Positions 10,255-17,908 of a stretch of DNA of 64,000 nucleotides are shown here, in pieces. The notes below the pieces were generated by a model. It was not told where the DNA came from, searched no databases, and saw only the letters and a program-made list of their open reading frames with translations. The stretch's first letter is position 1. Each line of letters begins with the position of its first letter. The translations under genes were made by a program, and so were the position numbers. Location: assembly GCA_009760855.2 (NCBI GenBank), contig WPIO01000048.1:1751001-1815000 (forward strand), read 5' to 3'. The stretch is from Cristatella mucedo (lineage: Eukaryota; Bryozoa; Phylactolaemata; Cristatellidae).

Positions 10255-10575
10255 ATGAAGTGTAAAAAGTCGACTGATACATTACACGAGGAGTATGTTG
10301 AGGTAGATAGTACAAAAGGATTAAGAGGAATGGTAAAAGGAATTTGTACAATCTGTAGTAAAAAGAAATCAAAGTTTGTTAGACTAAGAAGTACTTCAGT
10401 TTCAGTTGCTGTTCCAATCGCTGTTGGTGAAGGATCTTTATCACAAGGAAGAAGGATTGGAAGAAGTGTTGGTGAAGGATCTTTATCTCAAGGAAGAAGG
10501 ATTGGAAGAGGAGTAAGTGAACAACAAATAATTGGTGAGATTAAAAGCGCGATAGACAAACTAAAAAAAAAGTAA
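10255..10575 (+). CDS. Zinc-ribbon basic protein with 13-residue repeat
   Basis: ATG at 10,255 is preferred over an earlier open codon because MKCKKSTDT begins a zinc-ribbon-like domain, with a second Cys pair in CTICSKKKSKF; this resembles the small DUF5679-type domain found in viral and phage proteins. One Cys of the first pair is missing (CKKS rather than CKKC). A 13-residue basic unit, GEGSLSQGRRIGR, is repeated twice at about residues 61-87. The frame stops just after a run of nine A (10,563-10,571), and the protease frame starts immediately, so the two may originally have been one protein. Confidence 0.6.
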   Translation: MKCKKSTDTLHEEYVEVDSTKGLRGMVKGICTICSKKKSKFVRLRSTSVSVAVPIAVGEGSLSQGRRIGRSVGEGSLSQGRRIGRGVSEQQIIGEIKSAIDKLKKK

Positions 10576-10952
10576 AACCATCAGCTTTAACAGATATAGA
10601 AATAAATTATTATATAAAAGAATTAGATATAAAAAACTTTAGTGGTGTCTTTGCAAGAGATGAACTGACAAAGCCTTTAGAGAATGAATGTCTTATTTGT
10701 AACACTGGAAAGTCAGACCTTGCGATATATCACTGGGTCGCATTAAAGAAAGAAGGACCTAAGTGTTTTTAATTTGATTCTTTTGGAGCACCACCAATGC
10801 CAGAGGTAATACGTTACTTCGGTGATATACCATCTTTTCAAAAATTTCAATTACAAAAGTTCAATCAGAAAGATTGTGGAAGAAGGTGTCTAATCTTCTT
10901 AAAACTAATGGAATTGACTGATTTTGGAACAACGATGGAATTATTGATTTGA
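10575..10952 (+). pseudogene. Adenain/Ulp1-type capsid maturation protease, one stop
   Basis: Cysteine protease of the adenovirus endopeptidase type that would process virion proteins. The catalytic His is in YHWVAL, the Asp in FDSFG, the oxyanion-hole Gln in QKFNQKD and the Cys in DCGRRCL. An in-frame TAA at 10,770-10,772 lies one codon before FDSFG, where the family usually has an aromatic residue. No start codon is visible; the frame opens in the nine-A run that ends the zinc-ribbon gene, so translation would need the frame to be joined there. About 125 codons from 10,575, ending in TGA at 10,950-10,952. Confidence 0.85.
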
Positions 10953-10981
10953 TTTAAACACATTATTTACCCGTTATAGAA

Positions 10982-11098
10982 ATGGAAATCCAAAATAAGA
11001 AATTCGTAGTTCTTGAAAACGCTTCAGTCATAATTCCAAAAGGAAAACCAGCTCGAGTTCACATTGAAGAGAGGACTTCAAAAGATTCTCAGCAATAA
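10982..11098 (+). CDS. Small hypothetical protein, 38 residues
   Basis: Short complete frame (MEIQNKKFVV start, TAA at 11,096-11,098) between the protease and the next plus-strand gene. Composition is in keeping with the element's other genes. Function unknown; it may be chance. Confidence 0.3.
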   Translation: MEIQNKKFVVLENASVIIPKGKPARVHIEERTSKDSQQ

Positions 11099-11104
11099 TA
11101 CAAC

Positions 11105-11467
11105 ATGTGGTTATACATCACTGAAGACATAATGCCATCTATTAGACATTGCAGAAAGGTCTAGTAAGAAACTTGATTTCAAGGGATATGACTTGAGTAA
11201 AAGGTCTACAATTGGAGTTAGAATTGATTTTGGTATCAAGCCAAGTATATTCTTTGATAAAAAAATAAACAGTTGAAGTTCAGTTCTATTGCTGATGTAG
11301 TTCATAAATTTGGAAGTGACTTTTCTATTACTGGAGTTATCGATGGAAGTTATGTTACTAAAGACTCTTACAACTCTGAAGAAAGACTTAATATTAGATT
11401 GAAGCTTGATCAAGTTAAAGTCTATGGCTCTGTAAAACTAGGAGAATTCAATTCTGCTGATTATTAG
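11105..11467 (+). pseudogene. Hypothetical protein, frameshifted
   Basis: Three short frames follow one another from ATG at 11,105 to TAG at 11,467. The middle one contains KKLDFKGYDLS and the last SSIADVVHKFGSDFSITGV, both with normal amino-acid composition. One break is a run of seven A at 11,260-11,266, another lies near 11,130. Beta-rich, about 115 residues in all. No family recognised. Ends about 55 bases before the convergent fibre B gene. Confidence 0.4.
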
Positions 11468-11521
11468 ATTATTAAAAAGTAAAAACAAAAATAAAATTAG
11501 TTAGATTAGTTAGTTATTTTT

Positions 11522-12508
11522 TTAATATAACTGTATTCTAACTTTTTTAACTAAACTAATCTCAATAACATCTAAAGGACTAAGTGTTCTAAATCCTGCG
11601 TAACTTAGTACAGGATAACTAAGATCGAATGTTATTACTTTTTTATTACTTTCTTCAATGATAGCAAGATTTTTTATAGAATTACTTAAAGTTAACATAT
11701 AATCACCCTCAACTCCTGAGTAAGGTATATTAAGTAAATTAGAAGGAAGAAAGTTGGTTGAGTAGAACCTATGATAGCAGTTAGTAATTATATTATCGTA
11801 TTCTTCAGACAACTTTTCCACTGTTATAGATACTGTTGACGTAATAGTTCTGTAAGGTATTCTAGTTGCATTATCGTCTTTTAGAACAAATGATTTATTT
11901 TCAGCCGTTCTTCCATAAACATTGTAATAAGTATCATCATTAATAATATTAGTATTATCATTATTTATTCTATTGATATCTCTTATTTGTAATGTTATCT
12001 TTGAATATAGTGGTTTTTTGAAGTTAATGTCAGATAGTTTTGCCAAGGTTGCGTCGGTAGTGTTGTTAGATAAGTTAATAACACTTTTTGTTCCTATTTG
12101 TCCTTCTACTATTAATGACTCATGATTAAAAAGTCTATTAGTTCTTAAAAACGCTGAATAAGCTCTTTCTCTTGTGTATGAACAATCAGTGGTGTTATTA
12201 GCAGTTAATCTATCTACTTCTAGAGTTCCATCTATTACTTGTCCTCCTTCTGTTCCAACCTTCGTATCAAGATACTGCTTTGTAGATAAATCGTTTCCAT
12301 TCTCTGGATAACGCACATTTACATATTTTTTTGACCTAGCAGATAAATCTCCTCTTACAATGTCATCAGAGTCTTTTCTAATATAATTATTATCTGAAAA
12401 GGTTTAACTTACAGCGTCTAATTCACTAATAGTAGAACCAACAGTTGCTATTCTATTTTTACCAAGATTTAGAGTTCCATTCATTTCTAATAATCTTCTG
12501 CTAAGCAT
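11522..12508 (-). pseudogene. Tail-fibre-like repeat protein (fibre B), one in-frame stop
   Basis: Single frame of 328 codons from ATG 12,508, broken only by TAA at 12,404-12,406 (codon 35). The N-terminus has the fibre-like module LNLGKNRIATVGS with a following DAVS segment, and a second module (GNDLSTKQYLD). The C-terminal 200 residues are beta-rich, Asn- and Thr-rich, and may form a head domain. The start lies two bases after the stop of fibre A, so the two genes form a tandem pair. Related to the gene at 1652-2511. Confidence 0.65.
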
Positions 12509-12510
12509 TT

Positions 12511-13149
12511 TTACGTTGTCGTTATATAAACAAAGATATTTAATTCTTTATCAAATAAGTTTGAACCAGATATAAAAATTGAGGATTGGACAAGTTTTTT
12601 ATTTGCATCAAGTACATAACCACCATATAACTGGTCTTGTAATGGTACTAATGTTTCTGGAAGGGGTTGTAGTATACCTTTTTCCCAGGTGTATATTCAT
12701 ATAACGTTGTAACAACAAACAAACCTCTTGGTGTGATGGTATCAGTTTAAAGTGGAGATCCAACGACCGTTAATTGTTTTCCCATATAATTCTGTTGTTA
12801 AAGACCCATCTACTGTTGCTCTAAAACGTATTATAGTAATATTTCCGTCTGATATTCTGTTTAGATAGCTAAAGTTTACACCATCAGTAGGATTAACAGG
12901 ATCATTTTCTAAGAAGATAGAGTATCCATTCATATCTAAATTTCCATTAAGAGTTCCACGTGTTAGTTTAAGGAAGTTAGAGTCCACATACGATTTATTT
13001 GGAATATCATTATCAGAAGTAGGAGGTCCTACAACACTTACATTTCCATCATTAATAGGGTATGCTAAGTTGGTTACTCTATTTCCGTTAGCGTTAAGAT
13101 CACTGAAAATAGAACCACTAATCTTTCTAACTTTTTTAACTTCATTCAC
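12511..13149 (-). pseudogene. Tail-fibre-like repeat protein (fibre A), frameshifted
   Basis: N-terminal modules SDLNANGNRVTNLAYP and NLDMNGYSIFLENDP followed by NPTDGVNFSYLN match the fibre repeats of its two paralogues. The first frame (13,149-12,742) begins at GTG; a nearby ATG at 13,145 is in another frame, separated by a six-A run. After 12,742 the coding sense continues through two further frames (breaks near 12,750 and 12,680) to TAA at 12,511. Same orientation as fibre B, two bases apart. Attachment role inferred from the repeat type only. Confidence 0.6.
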
Positions 13150-13153
13150 TTAT

Positions 13154-13160
13154 AATATAG
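13154..13160 (+). promoter_or_regulatory. AATATAG motif before the plus-strand gene at 13.2 kb
   Basis: AATATAGG on the plus strand between fibre A and the divergent gene. The expected ATG a few bases downstream is absent (ATA is present), in line with decay of that gene. Confidence 0.35.
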
Positions 13161-13161
13161 G

Positions 13162-14258
13162 AAGAATAAAAAAGAAAAAGGTGTTGATAGTATAAAAGAA
13201 GGAGTAGATACAACTAAGAAAGTGGTTTCAGGTATTACAACAGCAACAGAAGTAGGTTCGAAAGCAGTTATAAAAATAGTACCTAAAGTTGCTATGAAGC
13301 TGTCCTTACAGACCTCAAACAAGATCGCAAAGATCGTTCCAAAAGTATTACAATCTTTCAAGGTCATTGGAACAGCTACAAAAGCTCTAGGAGGATTTCT
13401 ATCAGGAGTAACAGGGATTGTAGATCTTGGTTTGTTTATAAAAGAAATTATTGATGATAGATCTTCTGGTAAGTATGGACAAGTCTTCTGGAAAACAAAG
13501 TCAGATAAAAAAGAAGGACTCTCAAAGATGGTTGCAAGTTTGGAAGTAGGTTTCTACATTAATGAGATATTATTAGAAGCTGAAAAAGCAAACAGTGATT
13601 GGTATTTAGATCCTAGTAAGTTTTTATCTGATACTTTTGGAGAAGAAGTTTCTTAGGATGCAACTCAACTTGATCCAATAGCTTGGAAAAAGAAATTCCT
13701 TGAAATGAGAGGAGGCTTTTTACCTGCTATTCCAGCCATCATCGCTAGCATAGCAAGTGTAATAGGAACTGTTGGTTGAGCAGTTTCAATAACTGTAGCA
13801 GTTGCAGGATTGATAAAAAAAATAGTAGATGAAACAATGTATACTGCTAGAGCGCCTAAAATGAATACTCATGAAGAGAGAATGAGTGCTTTGACACTCC
13901 AAAAAGAAAGATTAAATAATGCTATTCTAGACTTGAAAAACATGATAGAACTACTTGAAAAAGGGGTTGATATAGATTTAAGTGATAAAGCACAGAATTC
14001 AGAAGTCAAAAACAGATTAACTTATCTTAATAAGGGAAGAGAGCTTGTAGAGAAAGGAGGTGTTAATTATAGTGAAGATTTAAAAAGATACATAAAAAAG
14101 TAGAAGCTTCTACTGTTGGTGGTCGTAAAACGTGTGATTATAAGGCTGAGAGTGCGATGCTATTGAGTAATCTTTTTGCACAGGGTAAGAGTCAAGAAGA
14201 AATATATAACGAAATGATTAAACATAGAGATGATCTCAAACGAAGATGTAAGAACTAA
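13162..14258 (+). pseudogene. Unknown protein with hydrophobic segments, three breaks
   Basis: One coding frame runs from about 13,162 through TAG (13,654-13,656) and TGA (13,777-13,779, flanked by GTVG and AVSI) to 14,103, where a six-A run (14,094-14,099) shifts it into a last frame ending at 14,258. The N-terminal part is Lys/Val-rich with a Gly-rich hydrophobic stretch (GGFLSGVTGIVDLGLF); a second long hydrophobic stretch follows FLPAIPAIIASIASV. The C-terminal part is a charged coiled coil. About 365 codons. Possibly a membrane-interacting virion protein; no family recognised. No start codon is found. Confidence 0.5.
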
Positions 14259-14794
14259 TAGTCAGTGTAGCGAACTATTTTATTATCTTCTGTTAATGTA
14301 TAATTAAAATTAAGTTTAGCAAACTCAATATTCAAACGTATTACTACATTATCCCGAGCGTAAGCAGCAGCTTCTTCATCATTAAAATATCCAAGGTGTT
14401 TTCTTTCTCCATCTATTCGTATATAGGCTACGTATTTGTTTACTTTTTTATTAAAACTAACACAAATAAAATTAGACAACAAGCCTTCTCTTTTGTGTTT
14501 ATTTCTCATATTTTCTGAACGAGTTGCTTCACGTAAATTCTCGAAACGATTATTTTGTCTATCATCATCAATGTGATCAATCTCATTCAAAGGTAGTTTA
14601 CCAGTCATGATCAACCATACTAATCTATGAGCGTAGTATAACTTTCCATCAACCATTATTTGTCTATATCCACAAGTGTTTATACAACCCGCTTCCGATC
14701 CAACTGTTATTCTCTGCCTTCTAGCTTTATATGTAAATTTACCTGTTAGGGCGTTATAATCAAATAACTCAAGAACTCTTATCTCTTAGTTCAT
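14255..14794 (-). pseudogene. HNH endonuclease with AP2-like DNA-binding domain, early stop
   Basis: Homing-endonuclease-like protein. The HNH core is AHRLVWLIMTGKLP, then EIDHIDDDRQNNRFENLR, then SENMRNK; an AP2-type DNA-binding domain follows (SFNKKVNKYVAYIRIDG and LGYFNDEEAAAYARD). The typical N-terminal extension (ELFDYNALTGKFTYK) is in the same frame upstream and leads to ATG at 14,794, but codon 3 is TAA (14,786-14,788). Translation from an internal ATG at 14,656 would give 133 residues and keep the HNH core. It converges on the unknown gene at 14,258 with a four-base overlap. Such nucleases are often mobile; its presence here may be a secondary insertion. Confidence 0.8.
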
Positions 14795-14843
14795 CCTGAT
14801 TCATTTATACATAGTTTTATAAATGTTTAATATAATTTTACTT

Positions 14844-14850
14844 TATATAG
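14844..14850 (+). promoter_or_regulatory. TATATAG motif before the phospholipase-like gene
   Basis: Exact TATATAG ending one base before ATG at 14,852. Confidence 0.45.
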
Positions 14851-14851
14851 A

Positions 14852-15616
14852 ATGTATAGTGAAGTTAAACTTGATCTATCTGATCACCAAATTGATCTAA
14901 TTCATAAATCTAAGGAGCCTATTTCCATAAGATTAAAACATTCTGATTTAAGTGGTACTAAATCTATTCTTGTAACTGATACTCAAAAAAGAAGAATAGA
15001 AAAGTATAAGGCTAAAGGAGTAGGAATGCAGTTGAATTTGAGTCTTAAACAGTTAAAGGCAAATAGAAAGCATGGTTCTGGTATTGTAGATATAATAAAT
15101 AAGATATCTGGAGGAAGGGAGTTTCACTTAAAGTTGCCAACAGGAGTAAAATCAGAATTTGTTCCAGACGGAAGTTTTAATAATACTAAGAGATATAGTT
15201 ATGTGGGTTCGGGAACTAAATTCGCTCAAAGAATGGAACAAGGCTACCAAGGCGTTAATGGTCTTGATAATCGTGCACTTATCCACGACCATACATATAC
15301 AGAGACTGGTGGAATGTCAGAACCAAGAAGAACAGAAATACGGAATCTGTCAGACCTTGTTCTTGCTGAAAGTGCTGCCCGTATTGCTCTTGATCCTAAG
15401 CAGCCTGCTTATGTTAGGGAAGGCGCTAAAACAGTGGCTGCTATCATGGCGGCAAAGGCAAAATTGGGTTTAGGTATTGGTGGAATGTTAAACGATTCAT
15501 TTGCAACTGATTTCTTAAAAGATAAAGTAAACAATCCATCAAGTTTGAATAAGATAAAAAATTATGCCAGAGGCATTGTTGATAGAATGCTGGACATTAG
15601 CAGAAAAAAGATATAA
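14852..15616 (+). CDS. Parvovirus-type phospholipase A2-like virion protein
   Basis: Intact 254-residue protein. The N-terminal 80 residues form a module with ISIRLKHSDLSG and LTL/LNLSLKQLKAN-type strands that I associate with Polinton minor virion proteins, followed by a GSGIVDIINKISGG hydrophobic piece. From residue 117 there is a YVGSG calcium-loop-like motif, then LDNRALIHDHTY with the catalytic-type His-Asp pair at H145-D146; this is the pattern of viral phospholipase A2 domains used to breach endosomes. A helical C-terminus (LAESAARIAL) follows. Whether it is enzymatically active cannot be told from sequence. The start lies directly behind TATATAG, and it is one of few undamaged genes. 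Confidence 0.7.
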   Translation: MYSEVKLDLSDHQIDLIHKSKEPISIRLKHSDLSGTKSILVTDTQKRRIEKYKAKGVGMQLNLSLKQLKANRKHGSGIVDIINKISGGREFHLKLPTGVKSEFVPDGSFNNTKRYSYVGSGTKFAQRMEQGYQGVNGLDNRALIHDHTYTETGGMSEPRRTEIRNLSDLVLAESAARIALDPKQPAYVREGAKTVAAIMAAKAKLGLGIGGMLNDSFATDFLKDKVNNPSSLNKIKNYARGIVDRMLDISRKKI

Positions 15617-15820
15617 AAAATAATAGGACAAAATCTTTAGTGGAAGGAGGAAAAGTACACTTTTAGGACAACAAGCAGAAATAACAAGTTCCATGAAACC
15701 AAATTTGTTTAGTCTTCCTTTTTTCCCAACGTATTTTCTACTTGACGGTTTGAAATCAATGTTCATTAACCTCCTAGATTCAAAAGAGAAAGAATTTCTT
15801 TGACTTATTCGTGAAGACAT
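15539..15820 (-). CDS. Hypothetical protein at the right end
   Basis: ATG at 15,820 preceded by TATATAG (15,824-15,830), which supports the start. The first 45 residues are basic (SSRKYVGKKGRLNK), followed by a hydrophobic stretch with two Cys. The frame runs on into the convergent phospholipase-like gene by 78 bases, which may mean the true end is earlier and a frame break is hidden. No family recognised. Confidence 0.4.
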   Translation of the reverse strand: MSSRISQRNSFSFESRRLMNIDFKPSSRKYVGKKGRLNKFGFMELVISACCPKSVLFLLPLKILSYYFLYLFSANVQHSINNASGIIFYLIQT

Positions 15821-15823
15821 TTG

Positions 15824-15830
15824 CTATATA
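15824..15830 (-). promoter_or_regulatory. TATATAG motif before the last left-compartment gene
   Basis: Exact TATATAG on the minus strand, three bases before the ATG at 15,820. Confidence 0.4.
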
Positions 15831-16026
15831 AGGTAAAAATATTCGTGCTAATTAATGTCGATTTGAATTTAGTGATGATAGAATTTTTCCTTTTACGATA
15901 TCGGGTAATTTTTTGACAACCGATGGTGAAACCGAGGTTGGAGAAAAATTTCACGATGTCGTAAAGGGTAAAATTCCTATCATCAAACAGTGTGCGGGGC
16001 ATGGTGCCCACGACTTCCCGCCTCAT
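15831..16026 (-). other. Boundary zone with a coding-like fragment
   Basis: A minus-strand open stretch contains RTLFDDRNFTLYDIVKFF and a basic tail, which looks coding but is not recognised. It spans the change from AT-rich to GC-rich sequence. It may be the remains of the element's right terminal region or of another transposon. Confidence 0.3.
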
Positions 16027-16289
16027 CGGCGCCGGCGGTAGTCGCTCCTGTTTCGGCAGGGCCGATCGAGCGTCTCGGAAGCTGCAGCCATGAAGACCGA
16101 AACCACTCTCAGAGGCCTGGGATAAGTATGGACGCCAGTCGAGAGCGAAGGTGCCTACCGAGCCGAAGCACGGCCCGCATACTCACTCGGACCAGGAGAA
16201 CCAGGCGACACTGGCCCAAAAGGTCGCCGGCCCCCCTCTGATTGTGAACCCTCGCGACTGATGCGTGCTGGCCCGTGCTCTCCGTTGCT

Positions 16290-17068
16290 TCAATAAGCCG
16301 ACCCGTACTGGGACGGTCTGCCACGTTCTGCGTCCATCAATCTACCCTTGTAGCCCAGCCTTGTGGCAGCCTGTACCCGGTAGTCGGGCCGCCGACTGTT
16401 TTGTACGAACGGCCTACCTCGAAGCTGATTCGACTGTTGTGTGGTGGGTTCGAAGGTTCCCCTCTGTCCATTGGCAAGCAGGTCACACACCTGGGACATT
16501 TGCCCGGCCAGTGCATCCACCTTACTCTCCATATCTCGCGAAACAGGGGCCCTGCCTTTTCCGGATGGGTATAGGCGGCCTTGGTCACCGGCGTTCGTGG
16601 CGGAAGCAGCCCCGCGACTAAAGAAGCGAGGGTTGGCTTCGCATCTTTCAGCGAAAGCGAGGGCCTCGTCTAGTCAGGCACAGTCTTTGGCAAAGACGGC
16701 GCGCTAATATCGGGATGAAGGCCCCCAACGAACAAGGAGAGGACCATAGCGTCATGGTCCGCCAGCGGAGTAGTAGGGTACTCGACGGCGGAAGTATCTA
16801 CAAGGTGCCTATAAAAGTCGTAAGCGCTTTTCGAAGCACCTTGGCGACAACCCTGTAGGGCCCCACGAGCAGCATCGAGACGCACGCCAGAGGTGAACGT
16901 CCGCACCTGTTCAACTTTTATTCCCTCGAATGTACATCGTTGGCCCGGCTCAACGCAGAGCCGTTCATAGACCGAACGATATACGTCAAGCGCTCGGCCG
17001 CAAAAATATGCGCTCAAGCGAAATAGCTTAAGGTCCGGAGACCATCCGCTGGACCTAGAAAACTCCAC
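16290..17068 (-). pseudogene. LTR-retrotransposon Gag-like remnant
   Basis: Minus-strand frame 17,068-16,670 resembles a Gypsy-type Gag core: LKLFRLSAYFCGRALDVY, then AARGALQGCRQGASKSAYDF and a SLFVGGLHPDI element, in the order seen in such Gag proteins. A second frame continues with LDEALAFAERCEAN, which usually follows the GL motif, to 16,290. No CCHC zinc knuckle, protease or reverse transcriptase is visible next to it, so this is a fragment. A frameshift lies near 16,670. Confidence 0.6.
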
Positions 17069-17794
17069 ATAATCGCTGATCCACCTCGGGCGGAAAGGAG
17101 TCAGTCAGGTCCCCCTCTCGGAAAGGTGAACGTTTCAGCGATTGGGCCTCTGGGCTCCCGTCGAATGCAGCTGAGGGCTCGGGTACCGGCAGTACCGCTA
17201 GACAGCCACAGATCGGACTGGCCCTCCGCCGCGAAGGTAAGGGCAGCGTCGCGTATGGATTACCGAGCCACCGGAAACAGGGTTAGCGGAAAAAGGCTCC
17301 ACGCGGGCGAGGCATGCCCGGCGTTCGGCTGAGCGACTCCTGCCGGGTAGGCTGTAGCGTACGGGACGTAACCAGCAGCGGGTTGCCAGGCAGTGGGCGG
17401 AGCGGATCCCTCATGTCAGCCCGACCTCGGGCGGCGAAGGAAGTACCGTGGGCGGGCCTCGTGGCGCAGCTGACGGGGTGCAGGTCGGCTGTTAGGCTAC
17501 CGACCCGGTTGGTGTGCCGACGCTGGGGCGGCCGACCCGCGAAGCAGCCGCCGCGCATAGCTTCGCATTCTCTTCCTCAAGCTCGGTAAACGCACCGTTG
17601 GATCTCGACTAAGCGAAGCAAAAATAGCGTGGTCGCTTAGGCTCGACTGCAGGATGTTGAACGCTGGGCTTCAGGTATTCAATAGCTCCGAGCGGTCAAG
17701 CGGCGCAATCCCCTCGTCCAATCTAGAAGGTTGCAAGTGTTCCGAGCCAAAAGCAGGCTCGCCAAATGTGTAGCCGCGCAGAAACTCATCCCCT
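17069..17794. other. GC-rich stretch beside the Gag fragment, nothing assigned
   Basis: Open frames exist on both strands but show no recognisable protein. It may include the upstream part of the retrotransposon. Confidence 0.3.
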
Positions 17795-17908
17795 GGTTCT
17801 CTACCAGTGGATGGCGTAGTGCAGCACTGCAGCGCGGTTAAAACACAAGTGGGCACAACTGGGTGCCGAAAGCAACAGTTTATTGTGGGCCCGTTAGTAA
17901 TTGTTACT
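17795..17908 (+). repeat. Dispersed repeat, copy 1 (second copy at 24,400)
   Basis: Shares about 80 bases with 24,400-24,520 in the same orientation, including GGTTAAAACACAAG and CACAACTGGG-GCCGAAAGC. Possibly long-terminal-repeat sequence of a retroelement. Confidence 0.5.

Larger units (their letters stand above)
1..15990. mobile_element. Decayed Polinton/Maverick (adintovirus-like) element, left end outside window
   Basis: AT-rich, gene-dense block that ends abruptly where base composition becomes GC-rich near 15,990. It contains integrase, double jelly-roll capsid protein, penton-like proteins, packaging ATPase and adenain-type protease; this combination is established as the hallmark of Polintons/adintoviruses. 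Genes run on both strands with gaps of a few bases. Almost every core gene carries at least one frameshift or premature stop, so this copy is unlikely to be active. No DNA polymerase B is seen and terminal inverted repeats cannot be tested because the left end is missing. The right boundary is placed only by composition and loss of coding. Confidence 0.88.

Noticed and set aside
1153-14788. Reassignment of TAA as a sense codon in the viral element
   Set aside because: Most genes of the element also end in TAA, the residues expected at the interrupted sites differ (for example Glu in one penton copy, aromatic in the protease), and TAG, TGA and frameshifts occur too. Decay explains it better.
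15831-16026. DNA polymerase B fragment at the right end
   Set aside because: No exonuclease or polymerase motif (such as YxDTDS-like) is visible in the coding-like fragment.
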